From the NCBI GenBank assembly GCA_965230565.1, contig CBDDLH010000014.1, forward strand, positions 1 to 64,000: DNA of 64,000 bases, given 5' to 3'. This document shows, in pieces, positions 41,347-49,059 of this stretch. Below the pieces are notes generated by a model that saw only the letters and a list, made by a program, of their open reading frames with translations, made no database searches and had not been told where the DNA came from. The position numbers and the translations under genes were made by a program. Position 1 is the stretch's first letter; the number at the start of each line of letters is the position of its first letter. This DNA comes from BCD1 sp965230565 (GTDB taxonomy: Bacteria > Bacteroidota > Bacteroidia > Chitinophagales > Saprospiraceae).

Positions 41347-42798
41347 ATGAATATCAGAATTCTTTTTTTCGCGATCCTCATGTTTTTTGGCACTGCGCTT
41401 AAAGCACTTGATGCCAATATTAGTTATGCCGGTTTCAAGAGCCCTGATCAGTCCTATGTAGAGGTTTATTTTTTCATTACCGGCTCCTCGCTCAAATATA
41501 TACCCGTTAAAGACTCCCTGCAGCAGGCAGCTGTTGAAGTGCTGGTGATGTTCAAACAAGGCGAGAATGTTGTGCGGTTTGATAAGTTTGTGCTCAATAG
41601 TCCTGTGGATGTTAACCGTTTGAATTTTTCTGATATCCAGCGCTACGCCCTGCCTGATGGTGCCTACGATCTCGAAATAGAACTGAAAGACCTCAATGAT
41701 GAGAAAAATATCAAAAAGTATAACAGTGCAGTTGTGCTCGATTTTCCGGAGGGCGAGTTAAAGCAGTCCGATATTCAACTGTTAGCTTCTGTTGAAAAGA
41801 ATGAAGATGCCAATAATCCATTTGTGAAAAATGGACTTTTTATGGAAATGTTGCCCGGGAATTTTTATACCAGGCATTCCGGTGAACTTTGGTTTTATAA
41901 TGAAATTTATCATTCTGATGTCGCTATTGGAGAGGCTTTTATTCTCAGTTGCATCGTCACTCGCCTCGAAGAAGGAAAAGAGGTTTCCGAGATTCTGGTC
42001 AATATGCGAAAACAACCGGCAGATATACTGCCAGTATTGTTGCAACTCGACATTTCTAATCTTCGGTCAGGGGAATATACATTGAAAGTTGAGGTGAGAG
42101 ATCGTAACAAAGGATTGCTGAGTCAGCGATCCGTTGAATTCCAGCGCAGTAATCCTTTCCTCGATGCAAAGGAGATCTTGTTAGAGGAAGTCGATCTCGA
42201 AACAGAATTTGTGGCTGAATTGACCAATGAACAATTGAGGTACAGCCTTTTGGCGATGACCCCGATCCTGCCTCAAAATGACGTAGAGGTCGTGAATCTC
42301 ATGTTAAAGGAAGAAAATATCGATGCCCAGCGCATGTACCTTTTCAGTTTTTGGGCTAAACAGGACCCAATCAGCCCGAAAACTGCTTATGGAGATTATA
42401 TCAATGTGGCGGCTGCCGTGGATAAAACCTTCCGTTCCGGTTTTCGTTATGGCTTTGAAACAGATCGCGGCTATTTCTTCCTGAAGTACGGCCGTCCAAA
42501 CGATATCGTCCGGGTGGAAACAGAACAATCTGCTCCGCCGTATGAGATCTGGTCTTATTATGAATTCCCTAAAACCGGTCAGCGAAATGTACATTTCCTG
42601 TTTTACAATCCTTCCCTTGCAGCAGAAGATTTTGTGATATTGCACAGTACCGCCCTTGGAGAATTCAATAACCCCAATTGGGAGCGTGATCTCTACCGGG
42701 ATGCACCAAATGAAATAGAAGGAACTGATTACTTTGGCGATACAGGCGTTCAGGATAACTTCAATCGCCGTGCCAAGAGAATACTGGAAGAATTTTAA
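41347..42798 (+). CDS. GWxTD-domain exported protein
   Basis: The protein has 483 aa. The signal peptide is about 1-20. The C-terminal part, about 360-440, has the conserved GWxTD core (FETDRGYFFLKYGRPNDIVRVE, then APPYEIWSYYEF), with the G-W replaced by Y-G-F-E. The N-terminal part is a series of beta sandwiches. GWxTD proteins are common in T9SS-bearing Bacteroidota, but their job is not established. It stands alone. Confidence 0.85.
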   Translation: MNIRILFFAILMFFGTALKALDANISYAGFKSPDQSYVEVYFFITGSSLKYIPVKDSLQQAAVEVLVMFKQGENVVRFDKFVLNSPVDVNRLNFSDIQRYALPDGAYDLEIELKDLNDEKNIKKYNSAVVLDFPEGELKQSDIQLLASVEKNEDANNPFVKNGLFMEMLPGNFYTRHSGELWFYNEIYHSDVAIGEAFILSCIVTRLEEGKEVSEILVNMRKQPADILPVLLQLDISNLRSGEYTLKVEVRDRNKGLLSQRSVEFQRSNPFLDAKEILLEEVDLETEFVAELTNEQLRYSLLAMTPILPQNDVEVVNLMLKEENIDAQRMYLFSFWAKQDPISPKTAYGDYINVAAAVDKTFRSGFRYGFETDRGYFFLKYGRPNDIVRVETEQSAPPYEIWSYYEFPKTGQRNVHFLFYNPSLAAEDFVILHSTALGEFNNPNWERDLYRDAPNEIEGTDYFGDTGVQDNFNRRAKRILEEF

Positions 42799-42881
42799 CC
42801 TGGTGCAAGTTGCTGGTTTCTGAATACAAATGATTATATTGGTAACCACACCTCAGAGACCAGCAACCAGCAACCTGATCC

Positions 42882-43157
42882 ATGCGACGACTCAAACCTG
42901 TAGAATTACTGCTTATTCAGATCATCATTTATTTCCTGATCTGGTTGTGGGATGAATACCTCGCCACCATGTTGAGCATCGTATGGGGAGGTATATGCCT
43001 GCTCATCCTCATGACTTCCCTGGTTGTGGAATGGATCGAAAAGTCCAAGGTGCCTAAATGGTACTATTCCTTTCTGACTGTTTCCGTTTTAGCTCCGATC
43101 ATGGCCGCGGTGATGTATTCCGGTATTGTAGGCGGGATACGGTGGTTTATAGATTAG
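42882..43157 (+). CDS. Small membrane protein with three helices
   Basis: The protein has 91 aa and three transmembrane segments (about 8-25, 29-48, 62-85). It has Bacteroidota-type small membrane protein character and unknown function. A paired CCAGCAAC-type repeat fills the gap between it and the GWxTD gene. Confidence 0.75.
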   Translation: MRRLKPVELLLIQIIIYFLIWLWDEYLATMLSIVWGGICLLILMTSLVVEWIEKSKVPKWYYSFLTVSVLAPIMAAVMYSGIVGGIRWFID

Positions 43158-43160
43158 CGA

Positions 43161-43200
43161 CGGTGGACGGCTTACGGTAGACGGTCTACGGTGAACGGTT
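43161..43200 (-). repeat. Heptamer repeat array, short inverted copy
   Basis: On the minus strand this reads as units of CCGTYYACC, the same unit as the long array at 43885-43988 but in the opposite orientation. It begins 4 bases after the stop of the small membrane protein gene and faces the other array across the TonB-like gene. Confidence 0.75.
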
Positions 43201-43275
43201 TTGATCTTTTCATACACCAAACCAACCTCTAATTGAATCAGGATAATAAACTTGTTATCTTGAAACAATCAGAAA

Positions 43276-43785
43276 ATGAAACTCCAGACACTATTATTCC
43301 TTTGCACTTTCCTGCCAATATTCGCTACTGCCCAAAAAAGCCAGATCAATTTCTGGAAGTTCAACCCGGAGGATGTAATAATTACTTACCGTACCTATTT
43401 GGATAAAGAAGTAATCAGGGAAAGCAGCGTTACCATTCCAAAAAATAGTCCAAACAGTTTTGAACTGGATGGGGAGTCTGTGTACATTATCCCGGATACT
43501 TTTGCGCAATTTCCTGGCGGAGATTTGGAAGCATTGAGGTTTATTTCGAAACAATTTGAATGGCCAAACCGAGAAATTTGCGGGAATTTTCGAGTATACG
43601 TTTGTTTTATTATTCAAGAATCAGGGGAAATTACTCAAATCGGGCTTCGAAGACAAGGGTATTATGATTTTGACATCAATGCAATCAAGGTGGTAAGCAA
43701 AATGCCCAATTGGATACCTGCCAAAGTTAATGGAAAAAATGTCAGCAGTCTGATTACCTTGCCAATCCGGTTCCGGCTGGAATGA
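43276..43785 (+). CDS. TonB C-terminal-domain protein
   Basis: The protein has 169 aa. The signal peptide is about 1-19 (ATAQ). Residues about 75-165 match the TonB_C domain (FPGGDLEALRFISKQFEWP, then FRVYVCFIIQESGEITQIGLRRQ, and a final SLITLPIRFRL strand). It lacks the membrane anchor and Pro-rich linker of real TonB, so it is a soluble periplasmic TonB-C relative. It is flanked by inverted heptamer repeats. Confidence 0.85.
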   Translation: MKLQTLLFLCTFLPIFATAQKSQINFWKFNPEDVIITYRTYLDKEVIRESSVTIPKNSPNSFELDGESVYIIPDTFAQFPGGDLEALRFISKQFEWPNREICGNFRVYVCFIIQESGEITQIGLRRQGYYDFDINAIKVVSKMPNWIPAKVNGKNVSSLITLPIRFRLE

Positions 43786-43884
43786 AAGCATATCCGTCCT
43801 TATTCGTCAGATCCGAAAAAATCCGTGCCTGCCTGCTGCAGGCAGGTTCTATCTTTCCTCCGTTTAAAAAAAAACACCCTTCCC

Positions 43885-43988
43885 CTACCGTCCACCGTCC
43901 ACCGTCTACCGTCCACCGTCCACTCCACCGTCTACCGTCCACCGTCCACCGTCTACCTACCGTCTACCGTCTACCGTCCACCGTCTAC
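43885..43988 (+). repeat. CCGTCYACC heptamer repeat array
   Basis: About fifteen units of ACCGTCC/ACCGTCT in tandem. The stop codon of the minus-strand GldM-C-like gene (TAG at 43987-43985) lies inside the array. The array could act as a protein-binding or recombination site; no function is known to me. Confidence 0.85.
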
Positions 43989-44647
43989 TTCACCTTAAAC
44001 ACCAAAGAATTAATCACCCTCGGCCCCAGATCTCCCGGACATTTGCACTTGACTTCCTCAAAATAGAGCACATCCCCCGGCTTGATACGTCCCATGATAT
44101 CGAGAATACGCCCATTAAAAAGACCTCCTCGATTCATCACTTCCACAGGATCTCCGTTTTTCGGAACGAATACGAGGTTGAAACTTTGAATGGCACATTG
44201 AGCATCAAAATCGAACCGAGGTAATTTTGCCAGTAAACTGGTGGCTTTTTCAAATCGAGTTGCAGATATTTTACCACCACTCGAGTTATTTACAACTGCC
44301 ACCGGATCAGGAATCCGTTTTACCCGAAATTTGACCTGCTCGGAAACACCCCCTGCAGTTACAGTAAGGAAAGCCTGCCCTGGAGTTTTAGCAATAGCAT
44401 TATAATGACCATTGCCCATATCCACCAGTTGAAGATCTTTGCTCTTCACTATTACCTCCTCAGTATTAAACCCTGCAACTGCAATAGTCAACGGGTTGTC
44501 AACCCCAATATAAAGCACATTCATCTTGTCAACCGCAACGCTGACCGTAGGCTGATCGGTTTGTGCATAAACCACGTTGCCAAATAGTAGGCAAACAAGA
44601 ATCATAAAATAGGTGTAGAAAAAACATTTGCTTTTTGAAAAAGTCAT
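43985..44647 (-). CDS. GldM C-terminal-domain-like exported protein
   Basis: The protein has 220 aa from the ATG at 44647, chosen for its signal peptide (about 1-29, ending VYAQ); the frame is open another 27 codons upstream. PTVSVAVDKMNVLYIGVDNPLTIAVAG is the hallmark of the GldM/PorM periplasmic repeats, and GGKISATRFEKA and LYFEEVKCKCPG extend the match. It lacks the GldM membrane helix and the other domains, so it is a free-standing relative rather than the T9SS motor component itself. Confidence 0.82.
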   Translation of the reverse strand: MTFSKSKCFFYTYFMILVCLLFGNVVYAQTDQPTVSVAVDKMNVLYIGVDNPLTIAVAGFNTEEVIVKSKDLQLVDMGNGHYNAIAKTPGQAFLTVTAGGVSEQVKFRVKRIPDPVAVVNNSSGGKISATRFEKATSLLAKLPRFDFDAQCAIQSFNLVFVPKNGDPVEVMNRGGLFNGRILDIMGRIKPGDVLYFEEVKCKCPGDLGPRVINSLVFKVK

Positions 44648-44696
44648 TTTCAATTGATTTTTAGAATAACAGAAATCTTCAAGCGATATTTTCTTC

Positions 44697-44729
44697 AGTG
44701 ACGGCCTCACTCTGAGTGAGGCCGTCACT
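44697..44729. other. Perfect 15-bp hairpin
   Basis: AGTGACGGCCTCACT (44697-44711) and its exact complement (44715-44729) are separated by CTG. It lies 50 bases before the start of the GldM-like gene and downstream of fbp. No T-run follows on either strand, so it is not a classical terminator and might act in the GldM-like mRNA leader. Confidence 0.6.
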
Positions 44730-44912
44730 GGCCTTTACAACCCTCTATATATAAAAGCCACGGAATTCAGAAACGTGACATTTTATTTCCCATTATTTTC
44801 AAACTTTAACATTCAGGCACTATCCTTTGATTGATCAAATCACAAGTGATTAATGCTTTTTGTTCCTTGCAATAGGTTGACAATAAAGGATTTTCAAAGA
44901 CTTCGGACTGAA

Positions 44913-45920
44913 CTATGGAGTGTTAGGAGCGCTATATTTTTCTACAAACGCCTTCATGTCATCAACCATTTCGGGAGAACCGATGGCAATGGTTGCTTTT
45001 TGGTGCAGTTCGTGAATTTCCACATCCATGATACGTTCCAATTGTGTGGTAATAGCCTTGCCCCCAGCTTGTTCTACAACAAATGCTAGAGGGTTGCATT
45101 CGTATAATAATCTCAATTTTCCCAACGGATATTTCCGGGTGTTGGGGTATAGGAAAATTCCCCCCTGGAACAAAATTCTGTGGATATCAGAAACCATGGA
45201 GCCGACATAACGCAGTCCCAAACCTTTATCGGAGCAATGATCTATAAAACGGCGCATTTCTACATCGAACTTTAGATAATACCCCTGGTTTACGGAATAA
45301 TGAGTGCCATTAGCCGGGATTTGAATGTCTTTATGAGATAAACAGAATTCACCGATAGAAGGATCAAGGGTGAAGCAATTCACTCCTCGGCCTGTTGTGT
45401 AAACCAGCATTGTCGAAGTCCCGTAAAGAACATAACCTGCGGCAACCAGTTCCGTTCCCTTTTGGAGAAAATCCGTTTCGATACACTCTTCTTTGACGTC
45501 ACTCAACCGTCTGTAAATGCCAAAGATGGTACCTACCGAAATATTGACATCGATATTGGAAGATCCATCCAAGGGATCAAATACCACCACATATTTGGAA
45601 GGTTTTTCCGAAATGGCTTCCAAAGGGATAAAAGACTCGTTTTCCTCCGAGGCAATTCCGCAACATTCCCCGCTGTTTTTCAAACAATCTATCAGCTTTT
45701 CATTGGCGTACATGTCGAGTTTCTGGACGGTGTCTCCGGAAGTATTCTGATGATCTGCGACACCAAGGATGTTTACGAGCCCTGCTTTGTTTACTTCGCG
45801 GTTGACGATCTTGGCGGCCACGCCAATGTCCCGCAAAAGCCCGGTAAGCTCTCCTGAGGCATATGGAAAATCTTTCTGTCTTCGGATGATGAATTCGTCT
45901 AATGTGGTGATCATACTCAT
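44913..45920 (-). CDS. fbp: Fructose-1,6-bisphosphatase, class I
   Basis: The protein has 335 aa, the usual class I length. The metal and phosphate site is VVFDPLDGSSNIDVN (Asp115, Asp118, Gly119, Ser120), with SEEN at 91-94. Further along GLRYVGSMVSDIHRIL and LRLLYECNPLAFVVEQAGG are class I blocks. The enzyme converts fructose-1,6-bisphosphate to fructose-6-phosphate in gluconeogenesis, cytoplasmic, Mg-dependent. Monocistronic. Start may be M1 or M3. Confidence 0.97.
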   Translation of the reverse strand: MSMITTLDEFIIRRQKDFPYASGELTGLLRDIGVAAKIVNREVNKAGLVNILGVADHQNTSGDTVQKLDMYANEKLIDCLKNSGECCGIASEENESFIPLEAISEKPSKYVVVFDPLDGSSNIDVNISVGTIFGIYRRLSDVKEECIETDFLQKGTELVAAGYVLYGTSTMLVYTTGRGVNCFTLDPSIGEFCLSHKDIQIPANGTHYSVNQGYYLKFDVEMRRFIDHCSDKGLGLRYVGSMVSDIHRILFQGGIFLYPNTRKYPLGKLRLLYECNPLAFVVEQAGGKAITTQLERIMDVEIHELHQKATIAIGSPEMVDDMKAFVEKYSAPNTP

Positions 45921-46278
45921 ATTAAGTGGTAAGGTTTTATTTAAGGGAATAAGGGAAAAAAGGTTGCTGGTTACAGGTTTTTCAAGAGGTTTAAATTGTA
46001 AAATCCTCCATCTTTACATCGCTGGATTTAAGCAAAATTGTTTCCTTTTTCCTTCTTTTCCTTGTTACCTTCAATTATGGTAAATATCGCTTTTATTTGG
46101 GAAATTTTTGAATATTTAGTGGTGTTATTGTGGTTTGAAAATCCCCTTTTTCAGAAAGAATTGATTTTTGTTGACTAAGCAATTATTTTTGAAGGGACTT
46201 AATGGAAGTTGAAGGAAGTAAGGAGTCAAATATTTTCGGGAAAGTCGGTGTGAAAAATGATACTTACAAATTTATCTG
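45921..46278. other. Divergent spacer between fbp and a lipoprotein gene
   Basis: The spacer is 358 bases long and should hold both promoters. GGTTGCTGGTTACAGG at 45961-45975 is another copy of the dispersed CCAGCAAC unit. I see no gene or RNA. Confidence 0.4.
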
Positions 46279-46794
46279 ATGAAAAACCTTTTTGTCTATT
46301 TGCTTTTGGTTTTAATGCTGTCCGGGTGTGAAGAAGAACCTTGTCCGGCTCCTGTTTGCGCTCCACCTAATATTAACTCTGGTGCTATATTGAAATTACA
46401 ATTTTGCATCGGACCGGAAGATTCACCTTGCTTTTCGGATCAGGATTTAGCAGAAGTTTTTTTTACCGTAAAATCGATTTCCACGGAAGAAATCGTGCGT
46501 CGGGATACGCTGGATGATCTCTCAACTATGAATAATAATATTACGATTGGCGGAGGTTTAGGTATTTATGACTTCGGACCGGAGCCTTATGGGGCAAATG
46601 TTCTTGACAGTGTAGAATATTATTATGAAATTGAATTGCCTTTTGCGGGGCTATTTTACACCATTTCAGATTTTAAATTTAAATCAAATACTGATCCCTG
46701 TAGCTGTCCCACTTATGAATTTGAAAGTGTAAGGGTTAATGATATATTACTTTTCCTGGCTCAGTCAGATGGGGTTATGGTGATTTTGAAATAG
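46279..46794 (+). CDS. Hypothetical lipoprotein
   Basis: The protein has 171 aa. The signal ends in lipobox LSGC (Cys17), followed by EEEPCPAPVCAPP. The mature part is beta-rich with four more Cys (CIGP, PCFSD, CSCP) that could make disulfides. It has no recognised family and is convergent with the next gene, 8 bases apart. Confidence 0.75.
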   Translation: MKNLFVYLLLVLMLSGCEEEPCPAPVCAPPNINSGAILKLQFCIGPEDSPCFSDQDLAEVFFTVKSISTEEIVRRDTLDDLSTMNNNITIGGGLGIYDFGPEPYGANVLDSVEYYYEIELPFAGLFYTISDFKFKSNTDPCSCPTYEFESVRVNDILLFLAQSDGVMVILK

Positions 46795-46802
46795 GTTGAT
46801 CT

Positions 46803-47678
46803 CTACTGATCTGAAATCATCATTAACCCTTCAGGTAAACTGATTGTACAATCACAATCAGCTTCCAATTGATCAATATATTCCCGGATAGGCATCAGGC
46901 CGACCTCTTCTCTTCTTTTATCCAGATTTTCAGGATCTATGACCGGGCTTATTCGAAAACCTCCCAGCGTTTGCATGACAAATGTCCCGTAAATCTGTTT
47001 CTTTCCGGTAAATGCAAGCAATCGGTCTTCCGTTTGGGCTAACCTTTTGGCGGGCAGGTCTCCTCTTTGAACCAATTGCTTAAGTTCGGGATAATACCTG
47101 GCTGCCAAATCACGTGAATGCGTATTTAACAGTAAGAACAGAATTTCTATCCCGTCCTGCCCAACCTCATAGGCTGTGGGTAATCCACATTGCTCAATAA
47201 TGTTGACCACAATTTCGTGTGGACGGTGTTGATTCCAGAGTTCCTGTCCGGTCGCTTCCGGATCATCTATGTCGTAATGGTTCTTGAAAAGGCCTTCCAG
47301 AATTTGTTTTATCGATTGGCAGGGAATTTCAATGGAAGAAACAGCTGTCCAGCCACCATGTGCCAGGGCTAGTCGGGAATAGAAAATTTCATCCTCTATT
47401 GTTTTTTCCCTTACGACCTTTTTAATAGGCTTTCCCGTTTTGTCTACCATTAAATCGGTGGCCATTTCACCGTTGTTTAATCGTTTTAATGTGGCTGCAT
47501 CAATTTTTTTACCCTTTCGGTCTACGATCAAAATATCCGGTGGTAATGTCTGATTAGTAATTATCCGCTGGATCATCTCTTCCTGGGTCAGCTTTCTCAT
47601 GACCTCGACTTCTTTTTTGCAGGAATTTAGAACCATAAATAACATTAGAGGGATAAAGAGGACGGTAAGTTTTTTCAT
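46803..47678 (-). CDS. DUF6624-like lipoprotein
   Basis: The protein has 291 aa. The signal ends at LNSC (Cys20). Residues about 170-280 fit DUF6624 (LLNTHSRDLAARYYPELKQLV, then AQTEDRLLAFTGKKQIYGTFV and RREEVGLMPIREYI). The N-terminal half has a separate helical domain. Membrane-anchored; unknown function. Read towards the lipoprotein gene at 46279. Confidence 0.8.
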   Translation of the reverse strand: MKKLTVLFIPLMLFMVLNSCKKEVEVMRKLTQEEMIQRIITNQTLPPDILIVDRKGKKIDAATLKRLNNGEMATDLMVDKTGKPIKKVVREKTIEDEIFYSRLALAHGGWTAVSSIEIPCQSIKQILEGLFKNHYDIDDPEATGQELWNQHRPHEIVVNIIEQCGLPTAYEVGQDGIEILFLLLNTHSRDLAARYYPELKQLVQRGDLPAKRLAQTEDRLLAFTGKKQIYGTFVMQTLGGFRISPVIDPENLDKRREEVGLMPIREYIDQLEADCDCTISLPEGLMMISDQ

Positions 47679-47992
47679 TTAGTGAAATGTTAGGTGTTCT
47701 GATTTGGAGGTTTGTCGTTTTGAAAAGTGCCCTCAAAATAAAGCATGGAAAATTCTTAAACAATTCATTTGCAAAACGTTAACAAAATAGGAATGCAGGT
47801 TCTGTGTTCGATGTAATGACTGCTGCACATCGGAAAGCATATACATTATTCAGAAAATAAAATAACTCCCTGAAGGAAAAAGAATAGTTGGGTTTTCGGA
47901 AAAATTATGGATATATTGATTTGTGTAGGCAAGTAGTACTATTTTTGGGGCTTGGAGCATTGGACCTTGATTGAATTAAAATATATAAAAAA
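47679..47992. other. Divergent spacer with a candidate promoter
   Basis: The spacer is 314 bases long between oppositely reading genes. On the + strand TTTG (47920-47923) and TATTTTTG (47940-47947) fit the phylum's -33/-7 pattern with a 16-base gap, somewhat short, 45 bases before the ATG at 47993. No gene or RNA seen. Confidence 0.45.
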
Positions 47993-48859
47993 ATGATAAT
48001 AAAACGCCTGGCCTATCTTGTCTTCATATTGCTGTTCCTGGTTTCTGCTCAATACAATTATGCTCAGGAACACAAGGATTGCGATACTGCTTTTAACCCA
48101 TGCGGAGAATCCCCCTTTCATTTTGACACTTCTCAGGGGGAGGGAGTAATGGACCCAGGTGTTGACGCTACTTGTGTCGGAACCGAATACAACTCCACCT
48201 GGATTTCCTGGACGGTTTTGCAAGGTGGGACACTTACGTTTGTACTCACGCCCGATAGTGTAAATCAGGATTTGGATTTCCTGGTCTATAAGTTTAACAA
48301 TGGAAGTAACTGTGAAGACAAAGAGTTGATTAGGTGCATGGCCTCCGGAGAAAATGTGGGTGCTCCTATGGAAGGTTGGGTGAGTTGTACAGGGCCCACA
48401 GGTTTAGCAACAGGAGAAAGCGATACTGAAGAATTGCCGGGATGTTCTTCCGGAGATAATAATTTTTTAGCTCCACTTGAAACCAATGAAGGAGATAGCT
48501 ACGTAATACTTGTAAATGATTTCTCAGCAACAGGTGACGGTTTTACCCTTAGCTTCGGTGGTGATGCAATATTAGATTGTATCACTGTCTCTGCCAAAGA
48601 GGAGGCGATTAATTCAGATTCTTCATTTAAAATCGTGCCAACCCTCTCTTCCGGCAAACTATTTATTGATTTGGCAAACGAAGGTTTGTTAGGGGCCCAA
48701 TTAATGATTTATAATATGGTTGGCCAACCTGTTTTTTCAGAAAATTCGATTAGACAGATGAATCATTTCCTGGACTTAACTAATCTTCCAAGCGGCTCTT
48801 ATACAGCTGTCTTACGGAAAGAAAAAACTATTTTTACGAAAAGATTTATTATTTTTTAA
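47993..48859 (+). CDS. Secreted protein with T9SS C-terminal sorting domain
   Basis: The protein has 288 aa. The signal peptide is about 1-24. Residues about 25-195 form a beta-sandwich with many paired Cys (CDTAFNPCGESP, ATCVGTEYNSTWISW, CSSGDNN, and DFSATGDGFTLSFGG), similar to PPC/proprotein-convertase-like lectin folds of Bacteroidota adhesins. The C-terminal 75 residues are a Por secretion system sorting domain (VPTLSSGKLFIDL to the end). Exported to the surface by T9SS; ligand unknown. Confidence 0.82.
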   Translation: MIIKRLAYLVFILLFLVSAQYNYAQEHKDCDTAFNPCGESPFHFDTSQGEGVMDPGVDATCVGTEYNSTWISWTVLQGGTLTFVLTPDSVNQDLDFLVYKFNNGSNCEDKELIRCMASGENVGAPMEGWVSCTGPTGLATGESDTEELPGCSSGDNNFLAPLETNEGDSYVILVNDFSATGDGFTLSFGGDAILDCITVSAKEEAINSDSSFKIVPTLSSGKLFIDLANEGLLGAQLMIYNMVGQPVFSENSIRQMNHFLDLTNLPSGSYTAVLRKEKTIFTKRFIIF

Positions 48860-49059
48860 AACTTGTGAGGATAATTGAAAAATTCATTTACGACTACGGG
48901 ATCTTTTTTGTGAAGTACTCCTGTCGGATAATTTAAATATTTTCCAACCAGTTTGAGAACAATAACTGACAAATTCCTGTTAAGTCAATGTTGACCACGA
49001 AAGACTGAACTTGGTTTTTACATCCGGTTTAATCTTTCTATCTAATTCGAACCAGCACC

